Below, in pieces: positions 6,393 through 13,294 of a stretch of 21,503 nt of DNA. Both the position numbers and the translations under genes were made by a program. The stretch comes from Clostridiaceae bacterium (GTDB lineage Bacteria; Bacillota; Clostridia; Oscillospirales; Acutalibacteraceae): contig CAJGCX010000017.1 in the NCBI GenBank assembly GCA_904501895.1, positions 1 to 21,503 on the forward strand, in the 5' to 3' direction. A model generated the notes under the pieces. The model was not told the origin of the DNA. It was given only the letters and a program-made list of their open reading frames with translations, and made no database searches. Each line of letters opens with the position of its first letter. Position 1 is the stretch's first letter.

Positions 6393-8234
6393 ATGTTAAA
6401 AAAATTCAAAAACAAAGACCTCTTGTTTGCCATTGCCTTAATAATGGTTTTCTTGTTGCATCTGGTTTTTGTTTTTCTCGTTCCATATTCTGATGATGAA
6501 AGCTATTATATCATTACACCATTCCGTCTTTTGAACGGTGACAGCTTAGTACAACACGATTGGCATCTTACACAGTTTTCATCATTATTCAACTTCATAC
6601 CTGTGTGTATATGGACTGCAATTAAGGGATCTTATGACGAAATTTTCATTTTCATAAGAAGCATATATCTTGCTATGCATACTACTATGGCTGTTGTAAT
6701 ATATCGTTTTTTCAAAAAGCATGGAATTTGGGCAATTTTAGCATCAATGATGTTTTATGTGCAGATACCTTACAGATTTCTTGCAATTAATTATCAGTCT
6801 ATTTATGCTATGTCATTAATGGCATTATGCCTTTGCTTACTTAAAATTTATGAGAAGAAGTCCATCCCTTTTTATATTGTTGCAGGTGCATGTATCGGTT
6901 GCTGTTGTGTGTGTAATCCATTCTTTTGTGCAGTGTATGTACTCTATATCATAGGCTGTGCTTTGTGGACAAAACGATATGAAATAATATACAAAATCGC
7001 TTCAAACAAGGCATTCAAAACTTCAAAGAATGAAAAGAAGCTTACAAAAAAACAGAAAAAAAAGCAACAAAAACAGTTATATGATAATTTTTCACACATA
7101 GAGAATTATAATTGTTTTTTCACAAAAGAAGCTATTTTATGGGTTACCTGCGGACTTATTATTGTTGCAGTTATAGCAGTTGCCTTCTTCTTTTTGACAG
7201 GAGGAACAATAAACTCTATTTTTGACAATATAGAAAACCTTTTGGGCAGTAGTGAATACGATATTGCATCCAGCTCCCTCTTTGATAAATTTCTAGCAAC
7301 ATTAGACTATTTTCACACTGCTAATCTCAATTTATCCTTTATATTGCCATTGTTATTTATTGCTTTGATATTTGATGAAAAGAGAAAGAGCAATTCACAC
7401 CGTCTGGCTTATTTAGGTGTTGCATTAGCTTGGTCAGTAATATTTATGGTTGGCGTTATTGCTAATATAGAAATTTTCTTATGTGCTATCTCATTGCCAT
7501 TTACCGTGATTTCTACCTTGTGCTACATCTTATCGAATAATAAAAACAAAAAAATTTTCTATTGTATGTGTGTGCCTTGCTTAATTGCTACATTTTTCCA
7601 GTATCTTGCCGCTAACACTCATTTAGGTGTAATCGGAGTATTGTTGGCAATTTATAACGTTGCAGGTGTATTTTTTGCAAAGGATTTATATAAAGAAATC
7701 CATCTTGAGAGAGAAGAAAGCCCTGAAGAAGCGGTCAAAAAGAAAAATATTATCTGGTGTCGTAGATTAATCATTGTCGGCTTCTGCTTACAGATTGCAT
7801 TCTATGGTATATTTTATAGCTACGGTCAGTTTCATACAAATTTTGTAAAAGCTAGCGAAGGTCCTTACGCAGGTCTTTATATGACAGAGACAGAATATGA
7901 CAGATACAGTAAGATTTTGAATGATTTAGATGTTATAAAAGCTTCCACTTCAGAGGATGACCAGATTTTAGTAGTATCCTACAGCAACTGGATATATCTT
8001 TATCTTGAGCGTCCTATGGCAACATACTCTGCTTGGTATCGAGGTGTTCTCAATTCTGAACAATTGGAACGATACTACAAGGAAAATCCAGATAAAAAAC
8101 CGGACTATGTTTATATTGAAGCATATGAACCTAATGGTACAACAGTTAAAACAGCATCAAAGATATTAGGTGAAATGTGTGAGCTTACAATAGAGCCATT
8201 ATCACACGGTGCTCTTCTGACCGTTTTGTATTAA
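6393..8234 (+). CDS. GT-C-fold-like integral membrane glycosyltransferase (ArnT/PMT-like)
   Basis: The ATG at 6393 follows GAGGGTG by six bases, giving 613 residues. The first transmembrane helix (about 10-30) is followed at once by PYSDDESYY (31-39). An acidic pair in the first extracytoplasmic loop is the catalytic signature of GT-C enzymes that use polyprenyl-phosphate sugars. About ten further hydrophobic segments follow. They are interrupted by a lysine-rich loop around residues 208-235 (run KKQKKKQQKQ), probably cytoplasmic by the positive-inside rule. The C-terminal ~110 residues form a soluble domain, as in many GT-C proteins. The gene diverges from the locus with the GtrB-like enzyme, its likely source of lipid-linked sugar. 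Family assignment is from topology and the acidic motif only; the acceptor is unknown. Confidence 0.72.
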   Translation: MLKKFKNKDLLFAIALIMVFLLHLVFVFLVPYSDDESYYIITPFRLLNGDSLVQHDWHLTQFSSLFNFIPVCIWTAIKGSYDEIFIFIRSIYLAMHTTMAVVIYRFFKKHGIWAILASMMFYVQIPYRFLAINYQSIYAMSLMALCLCLLKIYEKKSIPFYIVAGACIGCCCVCNPFFCAVYVLYIIGCALWTKRYEIIYKIASNKAFKTSKNEKKLTKKQKKKQQKQLYDNFSHIENYNCFFTKEAILWVTCGLIIVAVIAVAFFFLTGGTINSIFDNIENLLGSSEYDIASSSLFDKFLATLDYFHTANLNLSFILPLLFIALIFDEKRKSNSHRLAYLGVALAWSVIFMVGVIANIEIFLCAISLPFTVISTLCYILSNNKNKKIFYCMCVPCLIATFFQYLAANTHLGVIGVLLAIYNVAGVFFAKDLYKEIHLEREESPEEAVKKKNIIWCRRLIIVGFCLQIAFYGIFYSYGQFHTNFVKASEGPYAGLYMTETEYDRYSKILNDLDVIKASTSEDDQILVVSYSNWIYLYLERPMATYSAWYRGVLNSEQLERYYKENPDKKPDYVYIEAYEPNGTTVKTASKILGEMCELTIEPLSHGALLTVLY

Positions 8235-8246
8235 CCATCGCTTTTT

Positions 8247-8268
8247 TCAAGTGTCAAATAACACTTGA
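8247..8268. repeat. Perfect inverted repeat overlapping the pheS promoter
   Basis: TCAAGTGT (8247-8254), six bases, then ACACTTGA (8261-8268). It lies just behind the GT-C-like gene, and its right arm overlaps the -35 box of the pheST promoter. No T-tract follows, so it is a weak terminator candidate at best. An operator is equally possible. Confidence 0.5.
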
Positions 8269-8293
8269 CTTATATAATTTAATTTGCTATAAT
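8265..8293 (+). promoter_or_regulatory. Sigma-A promoter of the T-box-pheST transcript
   Basis: TTGACT (8265-8270) and a perfect TATAAT (8288-8293) are 17 bp apart. Transcription should start around 8300, which fits the 5' end of the T-box leader. Confidence 0.85.
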
Positions 8294-8299
8294 TCTTTG

Positions 8300-8550
8300 G
8301 ATATTTGAAACACAGTGAAAAAGAAAGTAGATTAAGTGAGTACACTTGTAGAGAGTTGTGCCTTGGCTGAAAGCACAATAGTCAAAAGCTTAATTGAAGT
8401 TCCCTTTGGAGTGGCTTTGCTGAAATAACAGTAGGTAAAGACGGCTTGTTCTCGTTACTGAACACGGAAAGTGTTTGCTTTTTGCAAAAATTTGGGTGGT
8501 ACCGCGGATTTTATTCGTCCCATGCTCTTTGGAGTGTGGGACTTTTTTAT
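8300..8550 (+). promoter_or_regulatory. T-box riboswitch, phenylalanine-specific, with terminator
   Basis: The leader carries the T-box core TGGGTGGTACCGCGG at 8493-8507, whose TGG-TACC-GCGG pattern pairs with the uncharged tRNA acceptor end. Stem I runs from about 8325 to 8415. ATTAAG (8332-8337) pairs with CTTAAT (8389-8394), and the loop-E-like AGTA and GAA flank the specifier loop. After GAA-G the triplet TTC (8400-8402) is the Phe codon and matches the downstream genes. The terminator hairpin GTCCCATGCTC (8517-8527) pairs with GGAGTGTGGGAC (8531-8542), followed by six T. Uncharged tRNA-Phe would stabilise the antiterminator and allow pheST expression; charged tRNA would lead to termination. 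Confidence 0.93.
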
Positions 8551-8593
8551 TCCCTATATTTCCGATTAAAAAACTAAAGTGAGGAAGAAAACA

Positions 8594-9649
8594 ATGAGAG
8601 AAAAACTTGAAGCTATCCGTCAAAAAGCGGATGCAGAGTTGGCTACATTTACTGAAGAAGCTCAACTCGAAAATTTCAGAGTACAGATTCTCGGCAAAAA
8701 AGGTGAGCTTACATCAATGCTTAAAATGATGGGTTCATTATCTGCTGAGGAAAGACCTGTTATGGGTCAGGTTGTCAACGAAGTGAGAGCTTATGTTGAA
8801 CAGAAAATCGCAGAAAAAAGTCAGGAGCTTAAAAAGCTTGAGCTTAAAAAGGAAATCGAAAGCACACCTGTTTTCGACATTTCAGTTCCTGCAAATTTAA
8901 CACGTGGTTCATACCACCCTATCACACTTGTACAGCGTCAGTGTGAAAGTGTTTTCCGTTCAATGGGCTTTAACATTGAGGATTATAGCGAAATCGTTAC
9001 TGACTATGAATGCTTTGAAGCACTCAACATTCCAAAAGACCACCCTGCTCGTGATATGCAGGACACATATTACCTTGATAACGGTCAGTTGCTTAAATCT
9101 CACACATCTGCTGCACAGAATGCTATTTACAAGAAGTATAAGGATGCACTTGTAAACGACGGTATGCCAATCAAGGCTATTTTCCCGGGTCGTTGCTTCA
9201 GAAACGAAGCTACTGACGCTTGTCACGAAAACACATTCTTCCAGATGGAAGGTGTTATGGTTGACAAAGACATTTCAATTTCAAACCTTATCTACTTTAT
9301 GAAAACAATGCTTTCAGAGGTATTCAGACAGGATATTAAGGTTCGTCTTCGTCCTGGTTTCTTCCCATTCGTTGAGCCTGGCTTTGAGCTTGATATTTCT
9401 TGCCTTATCTGTGGTGGTGAAGGCTGTCCTTCATGTAAGCACAGTGGTTGGCTTGAACTTTGTCCATGCGGTATGATTCACCCTGAGGTACTTAAAGCAG
9501 GTGGAATTGACCCTGAGGAATACACAGGCTTCGCATTCGGTCTTGGTCTTACAAGACTTGCAATGATGAAATATGGTGTTAAGGATATTCGTGATTTGAA
9601 CAGTGGTAGTCTTAAAGTGCTTACACAGTTCACAGACGACGAAAATTAA
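8594..9649 (+). CDS. pheS: Phenylalanine--tRNA ligase alpha subunit
   Basis: The ATG at 8594 is chosen because GTGAGGAAG lies six bases before it; the in-frame GTG at 8579 is part of that site. The 351-residue protein has an N-terminal coiled-coil arm (about 1-90) that contacts tRNA, then the class II catalytic core. Motif 2 is FRNEATDACHENTFFQMEG, and motif 3 lies in GFAFGLGLTRLAMMKYG near the C-terminus. It forms a cytosolic alpha2beta2 enzyme with PheT that charges tRNA-Phe. The stretch encoded at 9401-9470 is cysteine-rich: two CxxC pairs followed by a CPC before the conserved G-M-x-H-P. This suggests, but does not prove, a metal site. The gene is controlled by the T-box upstream and is 18 bp from pheT. 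Confidence 0.97.
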   Translation: MREKLEAIRQKADAELATFTEEAQLENFRVQILGKKGELTSMLKMMGSLSAEERPVMGQVVNEVRAYVEQKIAEKSQELKKLELKKEIESTPVFDISVPANLTRGSYHPITLVQRQCESVFRSMGFNIEDYSEIVTDYECFEALNIPKDHPARDMQDTYYLDNGQLLKSHTSAAQNAIYKKYKDALVNDGMPIKAIFPGRCFRNEATDACHENTFFQMEGVMVDKDISISNLIYFMKTMLSEVFRQDIKVRLRPGFFPFVEPGFELDISCLICGGEGCPSCKHSGWLELCPCGMIHPEVLKAGGIDPEEYTGFAFGLGLTRLAMMKYGVKDIRDLNSGSLKVLTQFTDDEN

Positions 9650-9667
9650 GGAAGGAGGAGCAAAATT

Positions 9668-12028
9668 ATGTTTTTATCAATGAACTGGATTAGTGATTTC
9701 GTTGACCTTTCAGGTCTTGACAAAATGGAGTTAATCCGTAAATTCTCACTTTCAACTGCTGAGGTTGAAAACGACATTTTCTTTAAGGGTAGCGACTTTT
9801 CAGGTATTGTTGTTGCTGAAATCAAGGAAATTGAAGACCATCCAAAGTCAGAAAAGCTCCACCTTCTTAAGGTTGATATTGGTGAAGCAGAATTAGTTGA
9901 CGTTGTTTGTGGTGCACCAAATGTAAGAGTCGGTATGAAAACTGCTTTTGCAAAGGTTGGCGCAAAATTAGGTGAAATCGAAATCGCACCAAGACCACTT
10001 GCAGGCTTTATGTCAAACGGTATGTGCTGTTCTGAAAAGGAAATCGGTATTTCTGACGACAACTCAGGTATTATGGATATTCTTGATGAGGTTAAGAATG
10101 GTACTGACCTTAAGGATTTATATGAAATCGACGATATCGTTTTCGAGGTTGATAACAAATCACTTACTAACCGTCCTGACCTTTGGGGTCACTATGGTAT
10201 TGCTCGTGAATTTGCTTCACTTGCAGGTCGTGAATTAAAGCCACTTCCACAGGTTGACCTTACAAAATACGACAATCTTCCAAAGGTTGACCTTAAAATT
10301 GAAGATAACCTTTGTCAGAGATATTCTTGCTTACAGGTTGCTAACATCAAGAAAAATGTAAGCCCAGTGAACATGAGAATCCGTCTTTACTACTGTGGTA
10401 TGAGAGGCATCAATCTTCTTGCTGACCTTACAAACTACCTTATGCTCGAAATGGGTCAGCCAATGCACGCTTTTGACTCACGTAAGGTTGAGAAAATCAG
10501 AATCAAGCGTTTCAGCGCTCCATTCACATTCCAGACTCTTGACGGAATCGACAGAAACATTGACGAAAATACACTTATGATTTGCAACGACAACACTCCT
10601 GTTGCTATTGCAGGTATTATGGGTGGTCTTGATTCTGAAATCGTTGAGGATACAACAACTCTTACACTTGAATCTGCAACATTCAATGCTGCATCAATCC
10701 GTAAATCAACTGTAAGACTTGCACACCGTACTGACGCTTCAAACCGTTATGAAAAGTGTCTTGACCCTGAAATGACAGTTCCTGCAATTGCTCGTTTCGT
10801 TAACCTTCTTATGGAAATTGACCCTGAGGCTGAAGTAGTGTCAGCACTTACTGACGAATACGCATTCAAGTATCCTACAGTTACACTTGATTTCGATAAG
10901 GCATTTATTGACAAATACACAGGTATCGAAATTCCAAATGGCACAATCGTAAATACTCTTAATTCACTCGGCTTCAAGGCTTCTAACGACGGTGACAGCT
11001 TCACAGTTGAAGTGCCAAGCTGGAGAGCAACAAAGGACGTTACAATCAAGGCTGACATTGTTGAGGAAATCACTCGTATTTACGGTTATGACAACTTTGA
11101 CATTCATACTGCTTCTGCTCCACTCTACCCTGTTCGTGCAAAGACAGAAAAGACAGTTGAGGACAGAATCAAGGATATGCTCGTTCACCGTTACTCACTT
11201 CACGAGCTTCACTCTTACGTATGGCAGTATTTTGATGAATACAAGGCATTGGGAATTGAGATTGAAGACAACATCAAGCTTTCAGGTGCTACAAATCCTA
11301 ATATGGAAACAATCCGTAAGTCAATTATTCCTACACAGCTTTGTCAGGTAAAGACAAATACAAGCTTTGCTCCTGATTTTGGCGTCTTTGAAATCGGCAG
11401 AACTGTTGACGGACTTAAAGATGACGGTATGTGTGATGAAAGAAAGAAGCTTTGCGTTACACTTTACAGCAAGACAAAGTCACTTGAAGCTCTTTATGTT
11501 GAACTTGCAACAATGCTTTCAGTAATCACTGACAACATTAAGCACAAGGCACTTACATTCACTCCGGTAGATGCAACACTCTCTTATGAGCACCCAAGAA
11601 ATCTTAATGAAATTTCTTGTGATGGCGTAGTCCTTGGTAAAATCGGTGTTGTTCACCCAACAGTAAGTAAAAAAATCGATAAGAAGGCTTCAATCGTATT
11701 TGCTGAAATCGATGTACCTGTATTCTCAGAGCTTACTGATGCTAAGATTCACTATGAAGAGCCTTCAAAATTCCCTAATATGGAAATTGACCTTTCATTT
11801 GTAAGTGAAACATTTGCTCCAATCGGCAAGGCAATTGAAAACGCAAATTGCCCACTTATCAAGAAGGTTGAGGTTACTGACACTTACCGTGACGAAAACG
11901 GAAAATCAATCACAACAAGAATCACTTTCTCACATCCTGAAAAGACTCTCACAAGAGATGAGGTTATGGATGTTGCAAACAGCATTATCGATGCTCTTGC
12001 AAAGGACGGAATTGCATTAAAATCATAA
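9668..12028 (+). CDS. pheT: Phenylalanine--tRNA ligase beta subunit
   Basis: This 786-residue protein is of normal length for bacterial PheT. In order it shows an N-terminal B1 region, an EMAP/Myf-type tRNA-binding domain (about 40-150), the B3/B4 editing domain (about 210-380, with IMGG near 317), and the B5 DNA-binding-like domain (about 400-475). The catalytic-like core (about 490-680) follows, then a C-terminal ferredoxin-fold anticodon-binding domain (about 695-786, beginning near EEPSKFPNMEIDLSFV). The ribosome binding site AAGGAAGGAGG is very strong. The gene is cotranscribed with pheS and ends eight bases before the first hairpin of the 12036-12582 array, which probably also terminates it. 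Confidence 0.97.
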   Translation: MFLSMNWISDFVDLSGLDKMELIRKFSLSTAEVENDIFFKGSDFSGIVVAEIKEIEDHPKSEKLHLLKVDIGEAELVDVVCGAPNVRVGMKTAFAKVGAKLGEIEIAPRPLAGFMSNGMCCSEKEIGISDDNSGIMDILDEVKNGTDLKDLYEIDDIVFEVDNKSLTNRPDLWGHYGIAREFASLAGRELKPLPQVDLTKYDNLPKVDLKIEDNLCQRYSCLQVANIKKNVSPVNMRIRLYYCGMRGINLLADLTNYLMLEMGQPMHAFDSRKVEKIRIKRFSAPFTFQTLDGIDRNIDENTLMICNDNTPVAIAGIMGGLDSEIVEDTTTLTLESATFNAASIRKSTVRLAHRTDASNRYEKCLDPEMTVPAIARFVNLLMEIDPEAEVVSALTDEYAFKYPTVTLDFDKAFIDKYTGIEIPNGTIVNTLNSLGFKASNDGDSFTVEVPSWRATKDVTIKADIVEEITRIYGYDNFDIHTASAPLYPVRAKTEKTVEDRIKDMLVHRYSLHELHSYVWQYFDEYKALGIEIEDNIKLSGATNPNMETIRKSIIPTQLCQVKTNTSFAPDFGVFEIGRTVDGLKDDGMCDERKKLCVTLYSKTKSLEALYVELATMLSVITDNIKHKALTFTPVDATLSYEHPRNLNEISCDGVVLGKIGVVHPTVSKKIDKKASIVFAEIDVPVFSELTDAKIHYEEPSKFPNMEIDLSFVSETFAPIGKAIENANCPLIKKVEVTDTYRDENGKSITTRITFSHPEKTLTRDEVMDVANSIIDALAKDGIALKS

Positions 12029-12035
12029 ATTAACG

Positions 12036-12135
12036 AATAAGAATCTGTTTCGGCAGATTCTTATTTCATATTTTATCGCAAGATAAAATATTTCATAATC
12101 CATAGATTATTTCATATTGCACAACAATATTTCAT
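12036..12135. repeat. Upstream hairpin array: four different palindromes, each followed by ATTTCAT
   Basis: Hairpin 1 is AATAAGAATCTG (12036-12047) with CAGATTCTTATT (12054-12065). Hairpin 2 is ATATTTTATC (12068-12077) with GATAAAATAT (12082-12091), closing a GCAA tetraloop. Hairpin 3 is ATAATC (12095-12100) with GATTAT (12105-12110). Hairpin 4 is ATATTG (12114-12119) with CAATAT (12125-12130). The heptamer ATTTCAT follows each one, at 12063, 12090, 12109 and 12129, and its terminal AT is shared with the neighbouring stems. Arms and loops differ between units and only the linker is constant. Hairpin 1 is the strongest and may double as the pheST terminator. Confidence 0.85.
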
Positions 12136-12161
12136 TGATACAGAATTATGGGGTGATTTCC

Positions 12162-12506
12162 TTGAAAGAAAATAAGCTTGTAGATTTATCTACCGATTTT
12201 GCAGTAAAAATCATAAAATTATGTCATAATGTTAAGGGTCATTATTCTCTGACCAATCAATTAGAACGGTCTGCAACATCTGTTGGGGCGAATATTCGAG
12301 AGGCAAATTATGCAAGAAGTAAAGCCGAGTTTGCCGCAAAACTTAAAATTTCATTACAGGAATGTAACGAAGCAGAATATTGGTTGGAGCTTATTGTGAA
12401 ATCGGAGCTGTCAAGTGAGGATGTCATTAATCCATTAATTAATCAATGTGGTACTATCCGACGAATATTGATAGCTTCAATAAATACTGTTTCCCAGAAC
12501 AAATGA
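12162..12506 (+). CDS. Four-helix-bundle protein (23S rRNA IVP / Avd-like family)
   Basis: A TTG start at 12162 fits GGGGTGA six bases upstream and gives 114 residues. An earlier in-frame start at 12117 would lie inside hairpin 4. The sequence is all-helical. The signature RSATSVGANIREANYARSKAEF (split as RSATSVGANIRE, then ANYARSKAEF) and the following LKISLQECNEAEYWLEL match the family of four-helix-bundle proteins first seen in intervening sequences of 23S rRNA. That family is structurally related to Avd of diversity-generating retroelements. The biochemical role is unknown; nucleic-acid binding is an inference from Avd and basic surface residues. No reverse transcriptase or rRNA gene is nearby. 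The gene is enclosed by mirrored hairpin arrays, and its TGA overlaps the first downstream ATGAAAT. Confidence 0.85.
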   Translation: MKENKLVDLSTDFAVKIIKLCHNVKGHYSLTNQLERSATSVGANIREANYARSKAEFAAKLKISLQECNEAEYWLELIVKSELSSEDVINPLINQCGTIRRILIASINTVSQNK

Positions 12507-12582
12507 AATAAATTCCTTACGGAATTTATGAAATATTCATTCAAATATGAAATTGCTATGCAATGAAATACGTGATACGTAT
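12503..12582. repeat. Downstream hairpin array: mirror image with ATGAAAT linkers
   Basis: ATGAAAT occurs at 12503, 12528, 12547 and 12563, each followed by a different palindrome. These are ATAAATTCC/GGAATTTAT (12508-12529), ATATT/AATAT (12533-12548), ATTGC/GCAAT (12552-12564) and ATACGT/ACGTAT (12568-12582). ATGAAAT is the reverse complement of ATTTCAT, so the array is the inverted counterpart of 12036-12135. The two arrays have four units each. The first copy overlaps the stop codon of the four-helix-bundle gene. Confidence 0.85.
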
Positions 12583-12602
12583 TAAAAATTTGAAAATAAC
12601 TA

Positions 12603-12631
12603 TTGTTTTTTGTTTAAATTAAGTATATAAT
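12603..12631 (+). promoter_or_regulatory. Sigma-A promoter of ireB
   Basis: TTGTTT (12603-12608) and a perfect TATAAT (12626-12631) are separated by 17 bp. They lie about 20 bp beyond the last hairpin of the array and 31 bp before the ireB start. Confidence 0.65.
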
Positions 12632-12661
12632 ACTATAGATTAGATATTTGGAGGTGGCAGA

Positions 12662-12922
12662 ATGCTTGACCCTAACAAGACAATACAATTTTCCTTAAAG
12701 GATGAGCGTGAGGAAACAACAAGACAGGTGCTTGTGGCTGTTTATGATGCTTTGGTTGAAAAGGGATATAACCCTATTAATCAGATTGTTGGATATATTC
12801 TTTCTGAGGACCCAACTTACATCACTACTCACAACAACGCAAGAAGCCTTATCCGTCGTCTTGACAGAGATGAGCTTTTGCAGGACCTTGTTAAGGATTA
12901 TCTTAAAAATTCAAAGAAATAA
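12662..12922 (+). CDS. ireB: IreB-family regulatory phosphoprotein (UPF0297/YrzL)
   Basis: This 86-residue protein contains the family hallmark EKGYNPINQIVGYILSEDP (about 38-56) and the NNAR-x-L-I-R-x-x-x-R-D-E pattern that follows. In Enterococcus faecalis IreB is phosphorylated on N-terminal threonines by the PASTA kinase IreK and influences cephalosporin resistance. Thr7, in the N-terminal DPNKTIQF, is the obvious candidate here; phosphorylation is inferred. GGAGGTGG precedes the ATG at normal spacing. In many Firmicutes ireB is followed by ruvX and a DUF1292 gene. Here an unrelated short gene follows after 13 bases, so the usual neighbourhood is not conserved. Confidence 0.95.
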   Translation: MLDPNKTIQFSLKDEREETTRQVLVAVYDALVEKGYNPINQIVGYILSEDPTYITTHNNARSLIRRLDRDELLQDLVKDYLKNSKK

Positions 12923-12935
12923 GTAGGTGTTTATT

Positions 12936-13223
12936 TTGGCAAAGGATAATAAATTCCTCACTTTTAAGGGCAAACCATTAGTAAGAAACGGTAACACTCT
13001 TTATTACGGCTTTCCAAACGAGAAATACGTTATTATGATGCAGATTCTCGCAACAAAGCCTGTAAACGATATTGAGGTTGCTTCTAAGGTTTCAATTCAG
13101 TTGCTTAACACTGACCCTGATGTTAGTCCTCGTGAGAGAATCGTTAAATCAAGTGAAAAGAAAGGCCTTTATGCTGCTCTTGATATTGCTGAGGTTTGGC
13201 TCAGCAGAGCATTGGCTAACTAA
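12936..13223 (+). CDS. Conserved-looking protein of unknown function, cotranscribed with ireB
   Basis: The start is probably TTG at 12936, six bases after GTAGGTG; the in-frame GTG at 12927 is part of that ribosome binding site. The product is then 95 residues, beginning (M)AKDNKFLTFKGKPLVRNGN. It is soluble, mixed alpha/beta, with no signal peptide, no cysteines and no membrane segment. An N-terminal strand-rich part contains LYYGFPNEKYVIMMQIL, and a C-terminal helical half ends in KKGLYAALDIAEVWLSRAL. I do not recognise the family. The 13-base gap from ireB and the shared terminator at 13229-13271 imply one transcript, so a link to the IreB/PASTA-kinase pathway or simple housekeeping coexpression is possible. 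Confidence 0.82.
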   Translation: MAKDNKFLTFKGKPLVRNGNTLYYGFPNEKYVIMMQILATKPVNDIEVASKVSIQLLNTDPDVSPRERIVKSSEKKGLYAALDIAEVWLSRALAN

Positions 13224-13228
13224 TTCAA

Positions 13229-13271
13229 CAAAGTTGGAGGATGGATGGATTTCCGTCCTCTTTTGTTTTTT
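13229..13271 (+). terminator. Intrinsic terminator after the ireB unit
   Basis: GAGGATGG (13237-13244) pairs with CCGTCCTC (13253-13260), including one G-T wobble, with an outer ACAAA/TTTGT extension. It is followed by TTTTGTTTTTT. Confidence 0.75.
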
Positions 13272-13294
13272 AACACGTTTAAGGAGAAATTATT

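Noticed and set aside
12162..12506. Diversity-generating retroelement (Avd accessory gene)
   Set aside because: No reverse transcriptase, template repeat or variable repeat was seen in the window, and no rRNA gene surrounds the IVP-like gene. Only the protein family resemblance remains.
12036..12582. CRISPR array
   Set aside because: The constant units are only 7 bp and the variable segments are self-palindromes, not spacers. There are no cas genes and the two arrays are inverted around a gene.
13229..13294. Purine riboswitch before the phosphoribosyltransferase gene
   Set aside because: Only 71 bases separate the genes, and most of that is the terminator of the preceding unit. The three-stem purine aptamer core was not found.
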